Assembly: GCF_004363775.1 (NCBI RefSeq)
Contig: NZ_SNZE01000005.1
Span: forward strand, 55,645 to 119,644
DNA length: 64,000 nt
Reading direction: 5' to 3'
Source: Hydromonas duriensis
GTDB lineage: Bacteria > Pseudomonadota > Gammaproteobacteria > Burkholderiales > Burkholderiaceae
Positions 50,967-61,294 of the stretch are shown piece after piece; positions within the stretch are counted from its first letter, which is position 1, and each line of letters begins with the position of its first letter. The notes under the pieces were generated by a model. It was not told the DNA's origin, did not search any database, and was given only the letters and a program-made list of their open reading frames with translations. The position numbers were made by a program, and so were the translations under genes.

Positions 50967-52280
50967 ATGCCCGTTCAAACTGACCATTTATGGATGCCGT
51001 TTACGGCGAATAAACAATTTAAAGCCGCCCCGCGTTTATTTGTGTCGGCGCAAGGGATGTATTACACCACGGACGATGGTCGCCAAGTGTTGGATGGTAC
51101 GGCGGGTCTGTGGTGTGTGAATGCGGGGCATGGGCGCGAAACCATCGTGAAAGCGATTGCGGACACTGCGGCGACTTTGGATTATGCGCCCATGTTTCAA
51201 ATGGGGCACCCAAAAGCGTTCGAGGCTGCGAGCAAATTGGCTGAAATCACACCTGCTGGCATGGACAAAGTGTTTTTCACGAACTCAGGCTCAGAAGCGG
51301 TTGATTCGGCTTTGAAAATGGTGTTGACATATCACCGTGCTCGAGGTGAGGCACAGCGTACTAAATTTATTGGTCGTGAACGCGGTTATCACGGCGTTGG
51401 TTTTGGTGGTATTTCTGTTGGTGGCATTGGTGGCAACCGCAAGCATTTTTCCGCCAATTTAATGCCAGGCGTTGACCACCTGCCACACACTTTGAATCTT
51501 GAACACGCCGCTTTTAGTCGCGGTGAGCCCGAATGGGGCGCACATTTAGCGGACAATCTCGAAAATATTTTAACCTTGCACGACCCTTCAACCATCGCTG
51601 CAGTCATTGTAGAGCCGCTTGCTGGCTCGACAGGGGTGTTGATTCCGCCAAAAGGGTATTTGAAGCGATTACGTGAATTGTGCGACAAGCATGGGTTATT
51701 GTTGATTTTTGATGAGGTGATTACGGGCTTTGGTCGTTTGGGTACACCTTTTGCGGCTCAGTATTTTGGCGTCACCCCTGACTTGATGACGGTGGCAAAA
51801 GGTTTGAACAATGCCGCCGTTCCCATGGGGGCGGTTGTGTGTAAAAACGAAATTTATGACACCGTGATTAACAGCGCACCACAGGCCGCCATTGAATTTT
51901 TCCACGGTTATACCTATTCCGCCCATCCTCTCGCCGCTGCTTCAGCTTGTGCAGCCTTGGATTTGTACAAAGAAGAAAAACTCTTTGAACGCGCCGCCAG
52001 CTTGTCGCAACACTTTGAGGACGAGATTCATCGACTCAAAGGTGCGCCGCATGTGAAAGACATTCGTAATCTAGGACTGGTGGGTGGTGTTGAGTTAAAT
52101 TCGCGCGATGGTGCGGTGGGTGCGCGTGCATACGAAGCCTTTTTGCATTGCTATCACCATGGTGTATTGGTGCGTTACACAGGCGACATCTTGGCTTTCT
52201 CACCGCCACTGATTGTGTCGGAGGAACAAATCACGCAGATATTTGCTGCCGTGGGTGAAGCGTTGAAAACCATTGCGTAA
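50967..52280 (+). CDS. Omega-amino acid:pyruvate aminotransferase (beta-alanine transaminase type)
   Basis: Class III PLP aminotransferase of 437 residues. The start (LWMPFTANKQFKAAPRLF) and TAGLWCVNAGHG near 46-57 are those of the omega-amino acid:pyruvate aminotransferase group; the PLP lysine is in TVAKGLNNAAVPMG near 285. With mmsA downstream it should turn beta-alanine into malonate semialdehyde, which MmsA oxidises to acetyl-CoA. Start supported by GGAG nine bases upstream. Confidence 0.87.
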   Translation: MPVQTDHLWMPFTANKQFKAAPRLFVSAQGMYYTTDDGRQVLDGTAGLWCVNAGHGRETIVKAIADTAATLDYAPMFQMGHPKAFEAASKLAEITPAGMDKVFFTNSGSEAVDSALKMVLTYHRARGEAQRTKFIGRERGYHGVGFGGISVGGIGGNRKHFSANLMPGVDHLPHTLNLEHAAFSRGEPEWGAHLADNLENILTLHDPSTIAAVIVEPLAGSTGVLIPPKGYLKRLRELCDKHGLLLIFDEVITGFGRLGTPFAAQYFGVTPDLMTVAKGLNNAAVPMGAVVCKNEIYDTVINSAPQAAIEFFHGYTYSAHPLAAASACAALDLYKEEKLFERAASLSQHFEDEIHRLKGAPHVKDIRNLGLVGGVELNSRDGAVGARAYEAFLHCYHHGVLVRYTGDILAFSPPLIVSEEQITQIFAAVGEALKTIA

Positions 52281-52301
52281 TTTACGTTTAATATACATCG
52301 A

Positions 52302-52320
52302 GGACAACTTTGCGTTGTCC
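52302..52320. other. Inverted repeat between the aminotransferase gene and mmsA
   Basis: GGACAAC / GTTGTCC with a five-base loop, followed by an A-run, not a T-run, on the plus strand. Not a terminator for these genes; it could be an operator or an mRNA-stabilising hairpin. Confidence 0.4.
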
Positions 52321-52395
52321 AAAAAAAGTTGAAATCAAAAGTTCAAATTTTTTTAAGAGACGATTTGAGTTTTAAAAGACATTCAAGAGAGCCTT

Positions 52396-53892
52396 ATGAC
52401 AACTATTTTTAATTGGATTAACAACCAGCCCGCCCACAGCGTGTCTACCCGCCGCAACGATGTCACCAATCCTGCAAAAGGTGAAGTCATTCGTGATGTT
52501 GTGCTTTCGAACACGGATGATGTCAATGCCGCTGTGGCCGCAGCGCAAGCGGCTTTTCCAGCATGGCGCGACACGCCGCCGCTGCGTCGTGCCCGTATCA
52601 TGATGAAATTCCGCGAATTGCTGGAGCTCAATCGCGACAAACTCGCCGCGCTCATCACTGAAGAACATGGCAAAACCTTTGATGATGCCCAAGGCTCGGT
52701 GACGCGCGGACTTGAAGTGGTCGAGTTTGCACAAGGCATTGCGCACATGCTTAAAGGTGAAATAGCTGAAAATGTCGGCACAGGGGTGGACTCTCACTCC
52801 TTAAACCAGCCGCTTGGTGTTTGTGCGGGCATCACGCCGTTCAACTTCCCCGCGATGGTGCCATTGTGGATGTTTCCAATGGCGATTGCCTGTGGCAACA
52901 CCTTTGTTTTGAAACCATCCGAAAAAGTACCGTCTTGCTCAATGTTGCTCGCCCAGCTGGCTAAAGAAGCGGGCTTGCCCGATGGTGTGTTAAATATCGT
53001 CAATGGTGATAAAGAAGTGGTCGATGCTTTGTTGAGCCATGACGATGTAAAAGCCGTCTCATTTGTTGGCTCAACGCCGATTGCCAAATACATTTATCAA
53101 ACAGCCGCTGAACACGGCAAGCGTGTGCAAGCCCTTGGTGGGGCAAAAAATCATGCCGTCGTTATGCCCGATTGTGACTTGGATTTCACCATCAACGCCT
53201 TGATGGGCGCGGCTTATGGTTCGGCAGGTGAACGCTGCATGGCGATTTCGGTTGCGGTCGCTGTTGGCGATGTGGCCGATGCTTTGGTCTCGAAATTGGC
53301 AGAAAAAGCCCAAGCCTTAAAAATCAATAACGGCATGGTCGCGGGAACTGAAATGGGGCCTGTTATATCAGCCATTCATCGTGAAAAAATTCTCGGTTAT
53401 ATCAATCAAGGTGAGCAAGAGGGCGCGACACTCGTCGTTGATGGGCGCGGCCTGAGCGTGACAGGACATGAAAAGGGCTTCTTCGTTGGCGGGACTTTGT
53501 TTGACCATGTCACGCCAGACATGACCATTTACAAAGAAGAAATTTTTGGCCCCGTGCTCTGCGTGGTTCGGGTCGAGTCGCTGGAAGAAGCGATTGCCTT
53601 GATTAACAAAAACATGTACGCTAATGGTACCGCCGTATTCACCAGCAATGGCGCGGTTGCACGTCGTTTTGAAAATGCCATTGAGGTCGGCATGGTTGGT
53701 GTCAACGTACCTATTCCAGTACCTATCTCCTTCTTCTCGTTCGGTGGCTGGCGCAATTCTTTGTTTGGCGACCAACACATCTATGGCCCAGAGGCGATTC
53801 GCTTCTACACCAGAAGTAAAGTCATCACTCGCCGTTGGCCTGAATCGGGTATGGCGCACGCAAACAGCTTTGTCATGCCAACCTTGGGATGA
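52396..53892 (+). CDS. mmsA: CoA-acylating methylmalonate-semialdehyde dehydrogenase
   Basis: NAD-dependent, CoA-acylating dehydrogenase of 498 residues; acts on malonate or methylmalonate semialdehyde from beta-alanine, valine or myo-inositol catabolism. Catalytic Cys in [13 protein letters not shown] near 283, and the [17 protein letters not shown] motif near 436-452 is specific for MmsA. Together with the transaminase just upstream it forms a short beta-alanine degradation unit. A terminator follows. Confidence 0.95.
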   Translation: MTTIFNWINNQPAHSVSTRRNDVTNPAKGEVIRDVVLSNTDDVNAAVAAAQAAFPAWRDTPPLRRARIMMKFRELLELNRDKLAALITEEHGKTFDDAQGSVTRGLEVVEFAQGIAHMLKGEIAENVGTGVDSHSLNQPLGVCAGITPFNFPAMVPLWMFPMAIACGNTFVLKPSEKVPSCSMLLAQLAKEAGLPDGVLNIVNGDKEVVDALLSHDDVKAVSFVGSTPIAKYIYQTAAEHGKRVQALGGAKNHAVVMPDCDLDFTINALMGAAYGSAGERCMAISVAVAVGDVADALVSKLAEKAQALKINNGMVAGTEMGPVISAIHREKILGYINQGEQEGATLVVDGRGLSVTGHEKGFFVGGTLFDHVTPDMTIYKEEIFGPVLCVVRVESLEEAIALINKNMYANGTAVFTSNGAVARRFENAIEVGMVGVNVPIPVPISFFSFGGWRNSLFGDQHIYGPEAIRFYTRSKVITRRWPESGMAHANSFVMPTLG

Positions 53893-53930
53893 TGTGATGT
53901 TGTAGCCGATTGAGTTCGTTGTTTTGAAGA

Positions 53931-53962
53931 AAAATGCAACCCAATTTAGGTTGCATTTTTTC
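53931..53962 (+). terminator. Intrinsic terminator after mmsA
   Basis: AAAATGCAACC / GGTTGCATTTT with a seven-base loop and T-tract. Confidence 0.85.
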
Positions 53963-54048
53963 TATTGGCTGGCGGTTGTGTGTGTGCAAGGTGAAAAGTG
54001 AAAAGCCTCTGGGGTTGAATCCTATTCCGATGTCATTCTCTTGTCTGA

Positions 54049-54077
54049 TTGACGTTATAAACGTATAGATATACAAT
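54049..54077 (+). promoter_or_regulatory. Good sigma70-type promoter for the small membrane protein gene
   Basis: TTGACG at 54049-54054, 17-base spacer, TACAAT at 54072-54077; five of six matches in each box. Start codon 36 bases later. Confidence 0.62.
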
Positions 54078-54113
54078 TCGCGTCTTTTAGACTAACCATT
54101 AAAGGAGCCTGCT

Positions 54114-54437
54114 ATGGCGAAAAGTGTCACTATCCAAAATTCAACGAATGGACTGACAAAATCAGGTTATTTCGGTTTTAGTTGGACTTATTTGTTCTTT
54201 GGCTGGTTCGTACCGCTTTTTCGAGGCGAGTTAGGTGTTGCAGCACTTCATGCGTTGTTTTCATTCCTGACACTGGGGGTATGGCAGTTGATTATGCCAT
54301 TTTTGTACAATAAGCAATACATGACACGGATGCTTGAAAAAGGCTATGTTTTGAAAGATTCAGAAGAACGCATGGCTCAGGCTCGTCAGGCACTTGGCAT
54401 TATCGACATGCGCACCACAAGCATTAATGCGAGTTAA
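54114..54437 (+). CDS. Small membrane protein (DUF2628/HrgC-like)
   Basis: 107 residues with two hydrophobic segments (about 17-37 and 43-66) rich in Trp and Phe (GFSWTYLFFGWFVPLFRGE), then YNKQYMTRMLEKGY and a polar helix. It resembles short proteins of Neisseria and Pasteurellaceae annotated as HrgC or DUF2628-like; function unknown. It has its own strong promoter and an AAGGAG ribosome site, and appears to be monocistronic. About 270 bases without a gene follow. Confidence 0.75.
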   Translation: MAKSVTIQNSTNGLTKSGYFGFSWTYLFFGWFVPLFRGELGVAALHALFSFLTLGVWQLIMPFLYNKQYMTRMLEKGYVLKDSEERMAQARQALGIIDMRTTSINAS

Positions 54438-54707
54438 TTTTTAGCACAATCTCAAGTAATCTAGCTTAAACTTGACTTAAAATACGGATTCACGGTGGCG
54501 CAGCGAAGCTTCACCATTCACAACAACTGCGTTGCCCGTGATTGAATTAAATACTAATAAATAATCCGTCTTTTTTCCAGTGGTTACAGTTCCCACTTTA
54601 AGCCCTCTACTGTTTACTGTTATCAGCGTTCAGCTGCGTCGTACGTTCAAATCACCATCCAAACAAGCCAGATAACGTTAAATTAGCGTCAAATTAATTG
54701 GACGTCA

Positions 54708-55001
54708 TTATTTTAATAAGTTGCTTGGCACTTCCCATCTCATATTATGCCATTGCGCCACTGCCTTATGACCGACGCGTGGCTGAGCGAATTGTCGCCC
54801 TTTGATTTCAGCGATGGCCATTTGATCAATACTTTTGTCGCCACAACTCATCTGAATGGTGACCGTTTTGACAAAGCCATTTTCGCCCACATGAACGCGC
54901 ATCATCACAAAAGAGCGTTTAAGTCGGCGCGGGGTGGTTTTTTCATCCATGGGCTTCATACTGGGGTGTTTAAAAAGAAAGTACAGTAGTTTTCGTAACA
55001 T
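54708..55001 (-). CDS. Short protein with TonB C-terminal-like domain
   Basis: 97 residues from ATG 55001. Residues about 30-95 match the TonB C-terminal fold: VHVGENGFVKTVTIQMSCGDKSIDQMAIAEIKGRQF, given here in two parts as VHVGENGFVKTVTI and DKSIDQMAIAEIKGRQF. It lacks the long proline-rich spacer and a proper N-terminal anchor (only LLYFLF is hydrophobic), so it cannot act as a normal energy transducer and no exbB/exbD is nearby. Divergent from alaS. Confidence 0.65.
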   Translation of the reverse strand: MLRKLLYFLFKHPSMKPMDEKTTPRRLKRSFVMMRVHVGENGFVKTVTIQMSCGDKSIDQMAIAEIKGRQFAQPRVGHKAVAQWHNMRWEVPSNLLK

Positions 55002-55067
55002 GATGCGTATTATAATACGAGGGTTTCGCCGCATTGTCGCGGGTGTTGATAATTAATAGGATATTTT

Positions 55068-57950
55068 ATGCAAGTTGCAGACATACGCCAAAAGTTTTTG
55101 GATTTTTTTGAGCAAAAAGGCCACACCGTCGTGCGCAGTTCCTCGCTCGTGCCTGGTAATGACCCCACGTTGATGTTTACAAACTCGGGCATGGTGCAAT
55201 TTAAAGACGTATTTCTTGGCACTGACAAACGCCCCTACAATCGCGCCACCAGCGTACAAGCCTGCTTACGTGCAGGCGGTAAACACAACGACCTTGAAAA
55301 CGTCGGTTACACCGCGCGCCACCACACTTTTTTTGAAATGCTCGGCAACTGGAGTTTTGGCGACTATTTCAAACGCGAATCGTTGCAATGGGCATGGGAA
55401 TTATTGACCCAAGTCTATCAATTGCCCGCTGAAAAACTCTACGCCACCGTCTACATGGAAGACGACGAAGCCTACGGCATCTGGGAAAATATTTTCATGA
55501 GTGCAGGCTTCACAAAAGAGCGCATCGTTTCTGAAAATCGCATCATCCGCATCGGCGACAATAAAGGCGGGCGTTATATGTCCGACAACTTCTGGATGAT
55601 GGCAGATACAGGGCCATGCGGGCCATGCTCAGAAATTTTTTACGACCACGGCGACCACATCGCGGGTGGTTTACCAGGCACGCCCGAAGAAGACGGCGAC
55701 CGCTACATTGAGATTTGGAACAACGTCTTTATGCAGTTCGACATGCAGCTCGATGGTTCCGTCAAGCCATTGCCCGCACCGTGCGTTGATACAGGCATGG
55801 GCTTGGAACGTCTCGCCGCCATTTTGCAACACGTCCATAGCAACTATGAAATTGATTTATTTGCCAACTTAATCCAAGCCGCCTCACGCGAAACGGGTTG
55901 CACGGATTTGAAAAATCCATCGTTGAACGTCATTGCCGACCACATTCGTGCATGTTCATTTTTGATTGTTGATGGCGTGATTCCATCCAACGAAGGTCGC
56001 GGCTATGTCTTGCGTCGCATCATTCGTCGCGCCATTCGTCATGGTTATAAACTCGGCGTGCGCAAACCATTTTTCTCAAAACTGGTTAAAGACTTGGTCA
56101 AAGAAATGGGCGCGGCGTACCCAGACTTAGCCGCGAAAGAATCGCTGGTCACGCAGGCGTTGCATACTGAAGAAAAGCGATTTTTTGAAACTATTGAAAC
56201 TGGCATGCAAATATTTGATCGTGAGGTCGAATGCGCTACTATTAAAGCTATATTTGAATCGAAAAAAAGTGTGGTTGAGAGTGTTAAATTTACGACCCTC
56301 ACAGATTTGAATGTTTCTGCGCGTTATTTTGAGTGCAAAGTAGATGATAAGGTATATGCTGTAATTAGTGAAAAACCTGATTTTGATGTGGATATGTTTG
56401 GAAAGTTGGGTAAGAATCGAAACCAATTTGATGAAGTAGTTTCTTTTTCGACTGAAGTTTTGGAAAGTGTAGAAGGCGTTGTTTTAGCAGGAGACGTTAT
56501 ATTTCTGTTGCATGATACATTTGGATTTCCTGCAGATTTAACAGAGGACATGTGCCGTGAGAAGCGTATAGTTGCTGATATGTTAGGTTATAACGCCGCC
56601 ATGAACGCCCAAAAAGACGCCTCGCGCGCCGCTGGCAAGTTCAAAATGAACACCACCATCAGCTACGATGGCGCAAAAACCGACTTCAAAGGCTACAGCG
56701 ATTTAACAGTGGATGGCGCGAAAGTAACGGGCATTTACATCGATGGCGTCTCGGTTGAGCAAATGACTGCGGGTCAAAGCGGTATTGTCATCCTTGACCA
56801 AACGCCGTTTTATGCGGAATCGGGCGGTCAGGTCGGTGACGCAGGACAATTGAGCGAGGGCAAGGACTGCGCTTTCTTCGCGCAAGTGAGCGACACCACC
56901 AAGGTGTTGCCCGATGTGTTCGGACATCACGTACAAGTTGAAGCAGGGCAAGTGTCTGTCGGCGACCAAGTCACGGCGCGTGTCGATGGCGAACGCCGTG
57001 CCGCCACCATGCGTAACCATTCTGCTACGCACTTATTGCACAAAGCTTTGCGCACCGTGCTCGGTGAACATGTGCAACAAAAAGGCTCCTTGGTCGATGC
57101 GGATAAAACTCGTTTTGACTTTGCCCATAATGCACCCGTAAGCGCGGACGACATCGTGCGCATCGAAACTTTTGTCAATCAAGAAATTTTACAAAACGGC
57201 CACACCCAAGCCCAAGTTATGGCATTTGACGATGCCAAAGAAACGGGCGCAATGATGCTGTTCGGCGAAAAATACGGCGATGAAGTACGCGTGTTGTCAA
57301 TCGGTTCTTCAGTTGAATTGTGTGGCGGTACGCACGTACATGCCACGGGTGACATTGGTTTGTTTAAAGTCACTTCTGAAGGCGGTGTTGCGGCGGGCGT
57401 GCGCCGTATCGAAGCGGTTACGGGCATGAATGCCGTGCGCTACACTCAAAGCCTCGCCGCGCAACTCAGCCAAGCCGCAGGCGCACTTAAAGCCGCGCCA
57501 TCGGAATTGGTCGAACGCATCCAAGGCACACAAGAGCAAATTAAAACCTTAGAAAAAGAGTTGACCGCTGCTAAAGCAAAAATCGCTGCGGCTCAAGGTG
57601 GCGACCTTGCCGCGCAAGCAGTGGATGTCAACGGTGTTAAAGTCCTCGCCGCCCTCATCGACGGGGCTGACATCGACATGCTGCGCAATACGATGGACAG
57701 TTTGAAAGACAAACTCGGCTCCGCCGTCATCGTTCTCGCGACGGCGAGCGACAAAGCCACGATTTTAGCAGGGGTCACCAAAGATTTAACGGCTAAAATC
57801 AAAGCAGGCGATGTCGTCAACCACGTTGCCGCGCAAGTGGGCGGTAAAGGCGGTGGACGCCCCGATATGGCGCAAGCGGGGGGTACGGATGTTGCCGCAT
57901 TGCCCGCAGCCATGGCGAGCGTGCAAGGGTTCGTTACTGCGAAGTTATAA
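55068..57950 (+). CDS. alaS: Alanyl-tRNA synthetase with an extra internal segment
   Basis: Charges tRNA-Ala and clears mischarged Ser/Gly. 960 residues, versus about 875 in E. coli. Aminoacylation domain (motif 2 around [15 protein letters not shown]), editing domain with His651, His655, Cys752 and His756, and a C-terminal coiled coil with C-Ala domain are intact. Compared with the E. coli zinc ligands (564, 568, 666, 670) everything is shifted by about 86 residues, because an extra stretch follows [10 protein letters not shown] (about 377-386) and ends before HDTFGFP (482-488). The nucleotide tract about 56160-56590 is AT-rich against its flanks. A minus-overlapping TATAAT (55011-55016) may be the promoter. 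Confidence 0.95.
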   Translation: MQVADIRQKFLDFFEQKGHTVVRSSSLVPGNDPTLMFTNSGMVQFKDVFLGTDKRPYNRATSVQACLRAGGKHNDLENVGYTARHHTFFEMLGNWSFGDYFKRESLQWAWELLTQVYQLPAEKLYATVYMEDDEAYGIWENIFMSAGFTKERIVSENRIIRIGDNKGGRYMSDNFWMMADTGPCGPCSEIFYDHGDHIAGGLPGTPEEDGDRYIEIWNNVFMQFDMQLDGSVKPLPAPCVDTGMGLERLAAILQHVHSNYEIDLFANLIQAASRETGCTDLKNPSLNVIADHIRACSFLIVDGVIPSNEGRGYVLRRIIRRAIRHGYKLGVRKPFFSKLVKDLVKEMGAAYPDLAAKESLVTQALHTEEKRFFETIETGMQIFDREVECATIKAIFESKKSVVESVKFTTLTDLNVSARYFECKVDDKVYAVISEKPDFDVDMFGKLGKNRNQFDEVVSFSTEVLESVEGVVLAGDVIFLLHDTFGFPADLTEDMCREKRIVADMLGYNAAMNAQKDASRAAGKFKMNTTISYDGAKTDFKGYSDLTVDGAKVTGIYIDGVSVEQMTAGQSGIVILDQTPFYAESGGQVGDAGQLSEGKDCAFFAQVSDTTKVLPDVFGHHVQVEAGQVSVGDQVTARVDGERRAATMRNHSATHLLHKALRTVLGEHVQQKGSLVDADKTRFDFAHNAPVSADDIVRIETFVNQEILQNGHTQAQVMAFDDAKETGAMMLFGEKYGDEVRVLSIGSSVELCGGTHVHATGDIGLFKVTSEGGVAAGVRRIEAVTGMNAVRYTQSLAAQLSQAAGALKAAPSELVERIQGTQEQIKTLEKELTAAKAKIAAAQGGDLAAQAVDVNGVKVLAALIDGADIDMLRNTMDSLKDKLGSAVIVLATASDKATILAGVTKDLTAKIKAGDVVNHVAAQVGGKGGGRPDMAQAGGTDVAALPAAMASVQGFVTAKL
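56160..56590 (+). other. AT-rich mosaic tract inside alaS encoding the extra segment
   Basis: By hand count 56221-56280 is 37% and 56341-56400 30% G+C, while 57121-57180 in the same gene is 52%. The tract covers the last part of the tRNA-binding helical region, about 86 residues without counterpart in standard AlaRS, and continues into the conserved [13 protein letters not shown] segment, which is present but written in AT-rich codons. The reading frame is kept throughout. This pattern fits replacement of the segment by recombination with a foreign allele. Confidence 0.75.
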
Positions 57951-57956
57951 AAAAGT

Positions 57957-57981
57957 AAGGTGGGCATTGCCCACCTTTTTT
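57957..57981. terminator. Bidirectional terminator between alaS and apt
   Basis: AAGGTGGGC / GCCCACCTT with a three-base loop and T-tract; shared by two convergent genes. Confidence 0.85.
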
Positions 57982-58003
57982 GTTATGCAGATACGCTGCG
58001 TAG

Positions 58004-58531
58004 TCACGCGGGCACTGTGAGCATTGAAAAAATATCAAAGCCCGCCAGTTTTTCACGGCCACCTAAACCATCTAATTCGAGTAAAAAGCCAAACCCCGCC
58101 GTTTCGCCTCCTAATTGAGACACCAGTTGGGTCACTGCATGGGCAGTGCCACCTGTGGCAAGTAAATCGTCAACGATGAGAACGCGCTCGCCTGGTTTGA
58201 TGGCGTCTGCGTGAATTTCAAGTCGGTCTGTGCCGTATTCCAAGGCGTAATTGACACCAATGGTGACTGAAGGCAGTTTTTTCGGCTTGCGAACAGGTAC
58301 GAACCCTGCGCCCAATTCATAAGCCAATGTTGGGGCAAAAATGAAGCCGCGTGCTTCTGTACCAATGACTTTATCAATTTTTTGGTCGCGATAATGCTCA
58401 ATAAAGCCTTGCATAATCGCGCGTAGCCCAGCTGGGTTTTCGAGCGCGGTGGTGATGTCGTAGAACAAGATGCCTTGTTTGGGATAATCTGGAACTTGGC
58501 GAATTAGTGAAAGGATGTCGACTGTGCTCAT
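58004..58531 (-). CDS. apt: Adenine phosphoribosyltransferase
   Basis: Purine salvage: adenine plus PRPP to AMP. 175 residues with the PRPP-binding motif VLIVDDLLATGGTA near 117-130 and the EARGFIFAPTLAYELGAGFVPVRKPKKLP region. It lies 77 bases downstream of lplT on the minus strand. Confidence 0.96.
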   Translation of the reverse strand: MSTVDILSLIRQVPDYPKQGILFYDITTALENPAGLRAIMQGFIEHYRDQKIDKVIGTEARGFIFAPTLAYELGAGFVPVRKPKKLPSVTIGVNYALEYGTDRLEIHADAIKPGERVLIVDDLLATGGTAHAVTQLVSQLGGETAGFGFLLELDGLGGREKLAGFDIFSMLTVPA

Positions 58532-58608
58532 GTCATTTAATGGATGTGGGGTTAAAAAATATGTGTTTAATAACTATTTGGTTGATTATTGGGTTCGAAT
58601 CAGATCGA

Positions 58609-59871
58609 CTAAATATGTTCGTGGTGTGCTACTTCTTCAATCAGTTTGTCCGCGTCGTAGTGGGTGCGGTTGTAGACATACCAGCGGTAAAATAAATACA
58701 TCAGTGTAGTGATTAAAAACACGAAGAATAATATGGATGTGTGCAAAGGAACATGAAAATACTTTAATCCAGCGTAAATCGATAGCATGAGCAAGATGCT
58801 CAAATTTTCATTGAAATTTTGCACAGCAATTGAATGCCCCGCACTTAGTAAGACATAGCCTCGGTGTTGCAGCATGGCATTCATGGGCACGAGGAAAAAA
58901 CCCGCCAGCGCACCAATACCAATCATCAGAGGGAAGGCAATCCATACTGACCGTATCCACAGTAACGAGACCAGTGTAATGCCTAAAAACATGCCCAGCG
59001 GAATGACGGAGGTTGCACGGCGCATGGCGACAAAGCGTGCGGCTAAAATCGCCCCAATTGTACTGCCGACGCCCACAAAGGCTTGCATGGCGGAGGCTTC
59101 TTCAAGTGTTTTACCCAAGTCCGCTTGTGCCCAATCCAGGATGATAAATTGCATCACCGCGGCGACCCCCCACAGGAGGGTTGTGATGGCAAGGGAAATT
59201 TGTCCCAACTTGTCGGACCATAGTGTACGGTTGCAATGCCAAAAATCTTTGATTAAGGCGATTGGGCGGTGCGCTTGCTTACCATAGCGCGTGCCTGTGT
59301 CAGGAATTAAAAAGTTTAAATAAGCAGCCAGACCGTACACGCCGCAAATGATGGTAATGGCGGTGAATGCGGGGCTTAATGTGATGCTTGGAATGTGCGC
59401 AACTAACCAAGTGTGGGTAAAGTGCGATGATAAAAATCCACCTAAAGCCGTACCGAAAATAATTGATAAAACGGTGGCGGCTTCCATCCAGCCGTTGGCG
59501 GCAACTAATTTTTCAGCGGGCAGCAGCTCGGTGATGATGCCGTATTTCGCAGGAGAGTAAGCGGCCGCGCCCAAACCGACCACAGCGTAAGCAAGCATTG
59601 GATGAACACCAAACAACATGATGGCACAACCAGCCACTTTAATTGAGTTGGTGATGAGCATGACGTTGCCCTTGGGGCGAGAGTCGGCAAAAGCACCCAC
59701 AAACGGCGCGAGCACGACGTAAGAAACTGTAAAAAATGCCTTGAGCAGCGGTTCTTGGCTTTGGTCTGCCAGCATTTCGCGCAAGAGGGCTATTGAAGCA
59801 ATGAGCAGTGCGTTATCAGCTAAAGATGAAAAAAACTGCGCAGCTAAAATAATATAAAAAGCAGGGGTCAT
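58609..59871 (-). CDS. lplT: Lysophospholipid transporter LplT (MFS)
   Basis: Inner-membrane major facilitator of 420 residues, about 12 helices. The family is marked by AQFFSSLADNALLIASIALL near 10-29 and AAYSPAKYGIITELLPAEKL near 102-121. E. coli LplT flips lysophosphatidylethanolamine inward for reacylation by Aas; no acyltransferase is fused or adjacent here. Divergent from alr, with which it is often neighboured in betaproteobacteria. Confidence 0.9.
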   Translation of the reverse strand: MTPAFYIILAAQFFSSLADNALLIASIALLREMLADQSQEPLLKAFFTVSYVVLAPFVGAFADSRPKGNVMLITNSIKVAGCAIMLFGVHPMLAYAVVGLGAAAYSPAKYGIITELLPAEKLVAANGWMEAATVLSIIFGTALGGFLSSHFTHTWLVAHIPSITLSPAFTAITIICGVYGLAAYLNFLIPDTGTRYGKQAHRPIALIKDFWHCNRTLWSDKLGQISLAITTLLWGVAAVMQFIILDWAQADLGKTLEEASAMQAFVGVGSTIGAILAARFVAMRRATSVIPLGMFLGITLVSLLWIRSVWIAFPLMIGIGALAGFFLVPMNAMLQHRGYVLLSAGHSIAVQNFNENLSILLMLSIYAGLKYFHVPLHTSILFFVFLITTLMYLFYRWYVYNRTHYDADKLIEEVAHHEHI

Positions 59872-60173
59872 GTGTGTTGAACGCTCTTAAAATTGCTGAA
59901 ACTTGTCATTGTGTCATGATGAAACTATGAATGTTTTGCAGGTTGTAGTTGCACAAGTGGAGCGTTTTCTTCTCGGAAATCATTTAATACCAATCTTAAT
60001 GTACGTCAGCAGGCGTTTTATAACACGATTTTCAAAAACGAGGGGCTTTTTCGCTTTAAAAGGTGATGAAAATAGCCCCTTAAAGAGATGATGCGGGTCG
60101 ATAAAATTTACCGCAATCGGCGATATCCTTGTGTAAAATATCGAACAATTTGATAATTTCACAGGAGTATATT
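59872..60173. other. 302-base divergent intergenic region lplT / alr
   Basis: Contains an AGGGGCT / AGCCCCT inverted repeat (60041-60080, long loop) and a CGATAT / ATATCG inverted repeat just ahead of alr (60121-60143). A 62-codon open frame here lacks a ribosome site and recognisable content. No clear promoter pair was found. Confidence 0.5.
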
Positions 60174-61253
60174 ATGCCACGTCCCATTATAGCAACGATA
60201 TTTACTGACGCTATAGCGCATAATATTAAGCGTGCGCAGCAGGTTTCAGGTGCAAAAGTTTGGGCGACCATCAAAGCAAATGGCTACGGGCATGGCATTG
60301 AGCGCATATTTAAGGGGCTGAAAAATGCAGACGGTTTAGCCATGCTTGACTTTGACGAAGCACAACGGGTGCGCGATTTGGGATGGACGAAGCCTATTTT
60401 GATGCTTGAAGGTGGTTTTGAAATGGCGGACTACCTTTTGGCGCACCAACTTGATTTGACAATGGTGATTCATTGTCCAGAGCAAATCACATGGTTGGAG
60501 CAAGCTGCATTGCCAAAACCAATAGATATTTATCTTAAAATGAATTCAGGCATGAACCGTGTTGGTTTTGCTCCTGAAGTGTATGGCGATGCGTATCGTT
60601 GTTTGAAGGGCATGCCATCGGTTGGGCAGGTGACGTTAATGACGCATTTTGCCAATGCCGATTTGAAAGATGGTGTTCATGAAGCCATGAACCGCTTTAA
60701 TTCGGCAACGTCGCCATTAATGCTTGGATCTCCTCATTTACAACGCAGTTGCAGTAACTCAGCTGCGACTTTAGCGCATCCTGAAGCCCATTTCGATTGG
60801 GTGCGTCCTGGCATCATGATTTATGGTGGTTCACCCTTTGCCACTCAAACTGCGGCGGAGTGTGATTTACAAGCTGCTATGTCTTTAGAATCTGCCGTTA
60901 TCGCGATTCAGAACATCAAGCAGGGCGATGCCGTTGGCTATGGCTCAAAATTTGTCGCGCCAAGCGATATGACGATTGCGGTGGTGGCGTGTGGTTATGC
61001 CGATGGTTATCCAAGACACGCGCCAACGGGCACGCCTGTCTTAGTGGGTGGTGTGCGTACGCGTCTGGTGGGGCGGGTATCAATGGATATGTTGATGGTG
61101 GATGTGACGGGGATAGCAAATGTTCAAGTGGGTACGGCTGTGGAGCTTTGGGGGCAACACATTGCCATTGATGATGTGGCGCAGGCATCTGAAACAATTG
61201 GGTACGAGCTGATGTGTGCACTGGCTTTGCGTGTTCCTGTTAGAATTGCCTAA
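60174..61253 (+). CDS. alr: Alanine racemase
   Basis: PLP enzyme making D-alanine for peptidoglycan. 359 residues; PLP-binding Lys34 in ATIKANGYGHG (the usual KANAYGHG has Ala where this has Gly), catalytic Tyr in AVGYGSKF near 260, and CGYADGYPR. The start is fixed by ACAGGAG eight bases upstream of ATG 60174. Confidence 0.95.
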   Translation: MPRPIIATIFTDAIAHNIKRAQQVSGAKVWATIKANGYGHGIERIFKGLKNADGLAMLDFDEAQRVRDLGWTKPILMLEGGFEMADYLLAHQLDLTMVIHCPEQITWLEQAALPKPIDIYLKMNSGMNRVGFAPEVYGDAYRCLKGMPSVGQVTLMTHFANADLKDGVHEAMNRFNSATSPLMLGSPHLQRSCSNSAATLAHPEAHFDWVRPGIMIYGGSPFATQTAAECDLQAAMSLESAVIAIQNIKQGDAVGYGSKFVAPSDMTIAVVACGYADGYPRHAPTGTPVLVGGVRTRLVGRVSMDMLMVDVTGIANVQVGTAVELWGQHIAIDDVAQASETIGYELMCALALRVPVRIA

Positions 61254-61294
61254 AAATACAATTACATAATAATAAGGCGGGAGACATTGAGACC

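Noticed and set aside
59903..60091. 62-codon frame between lplT and alr
   Set aside because: No ribosome site, composition like surrounding spacer, no recognisable motif.
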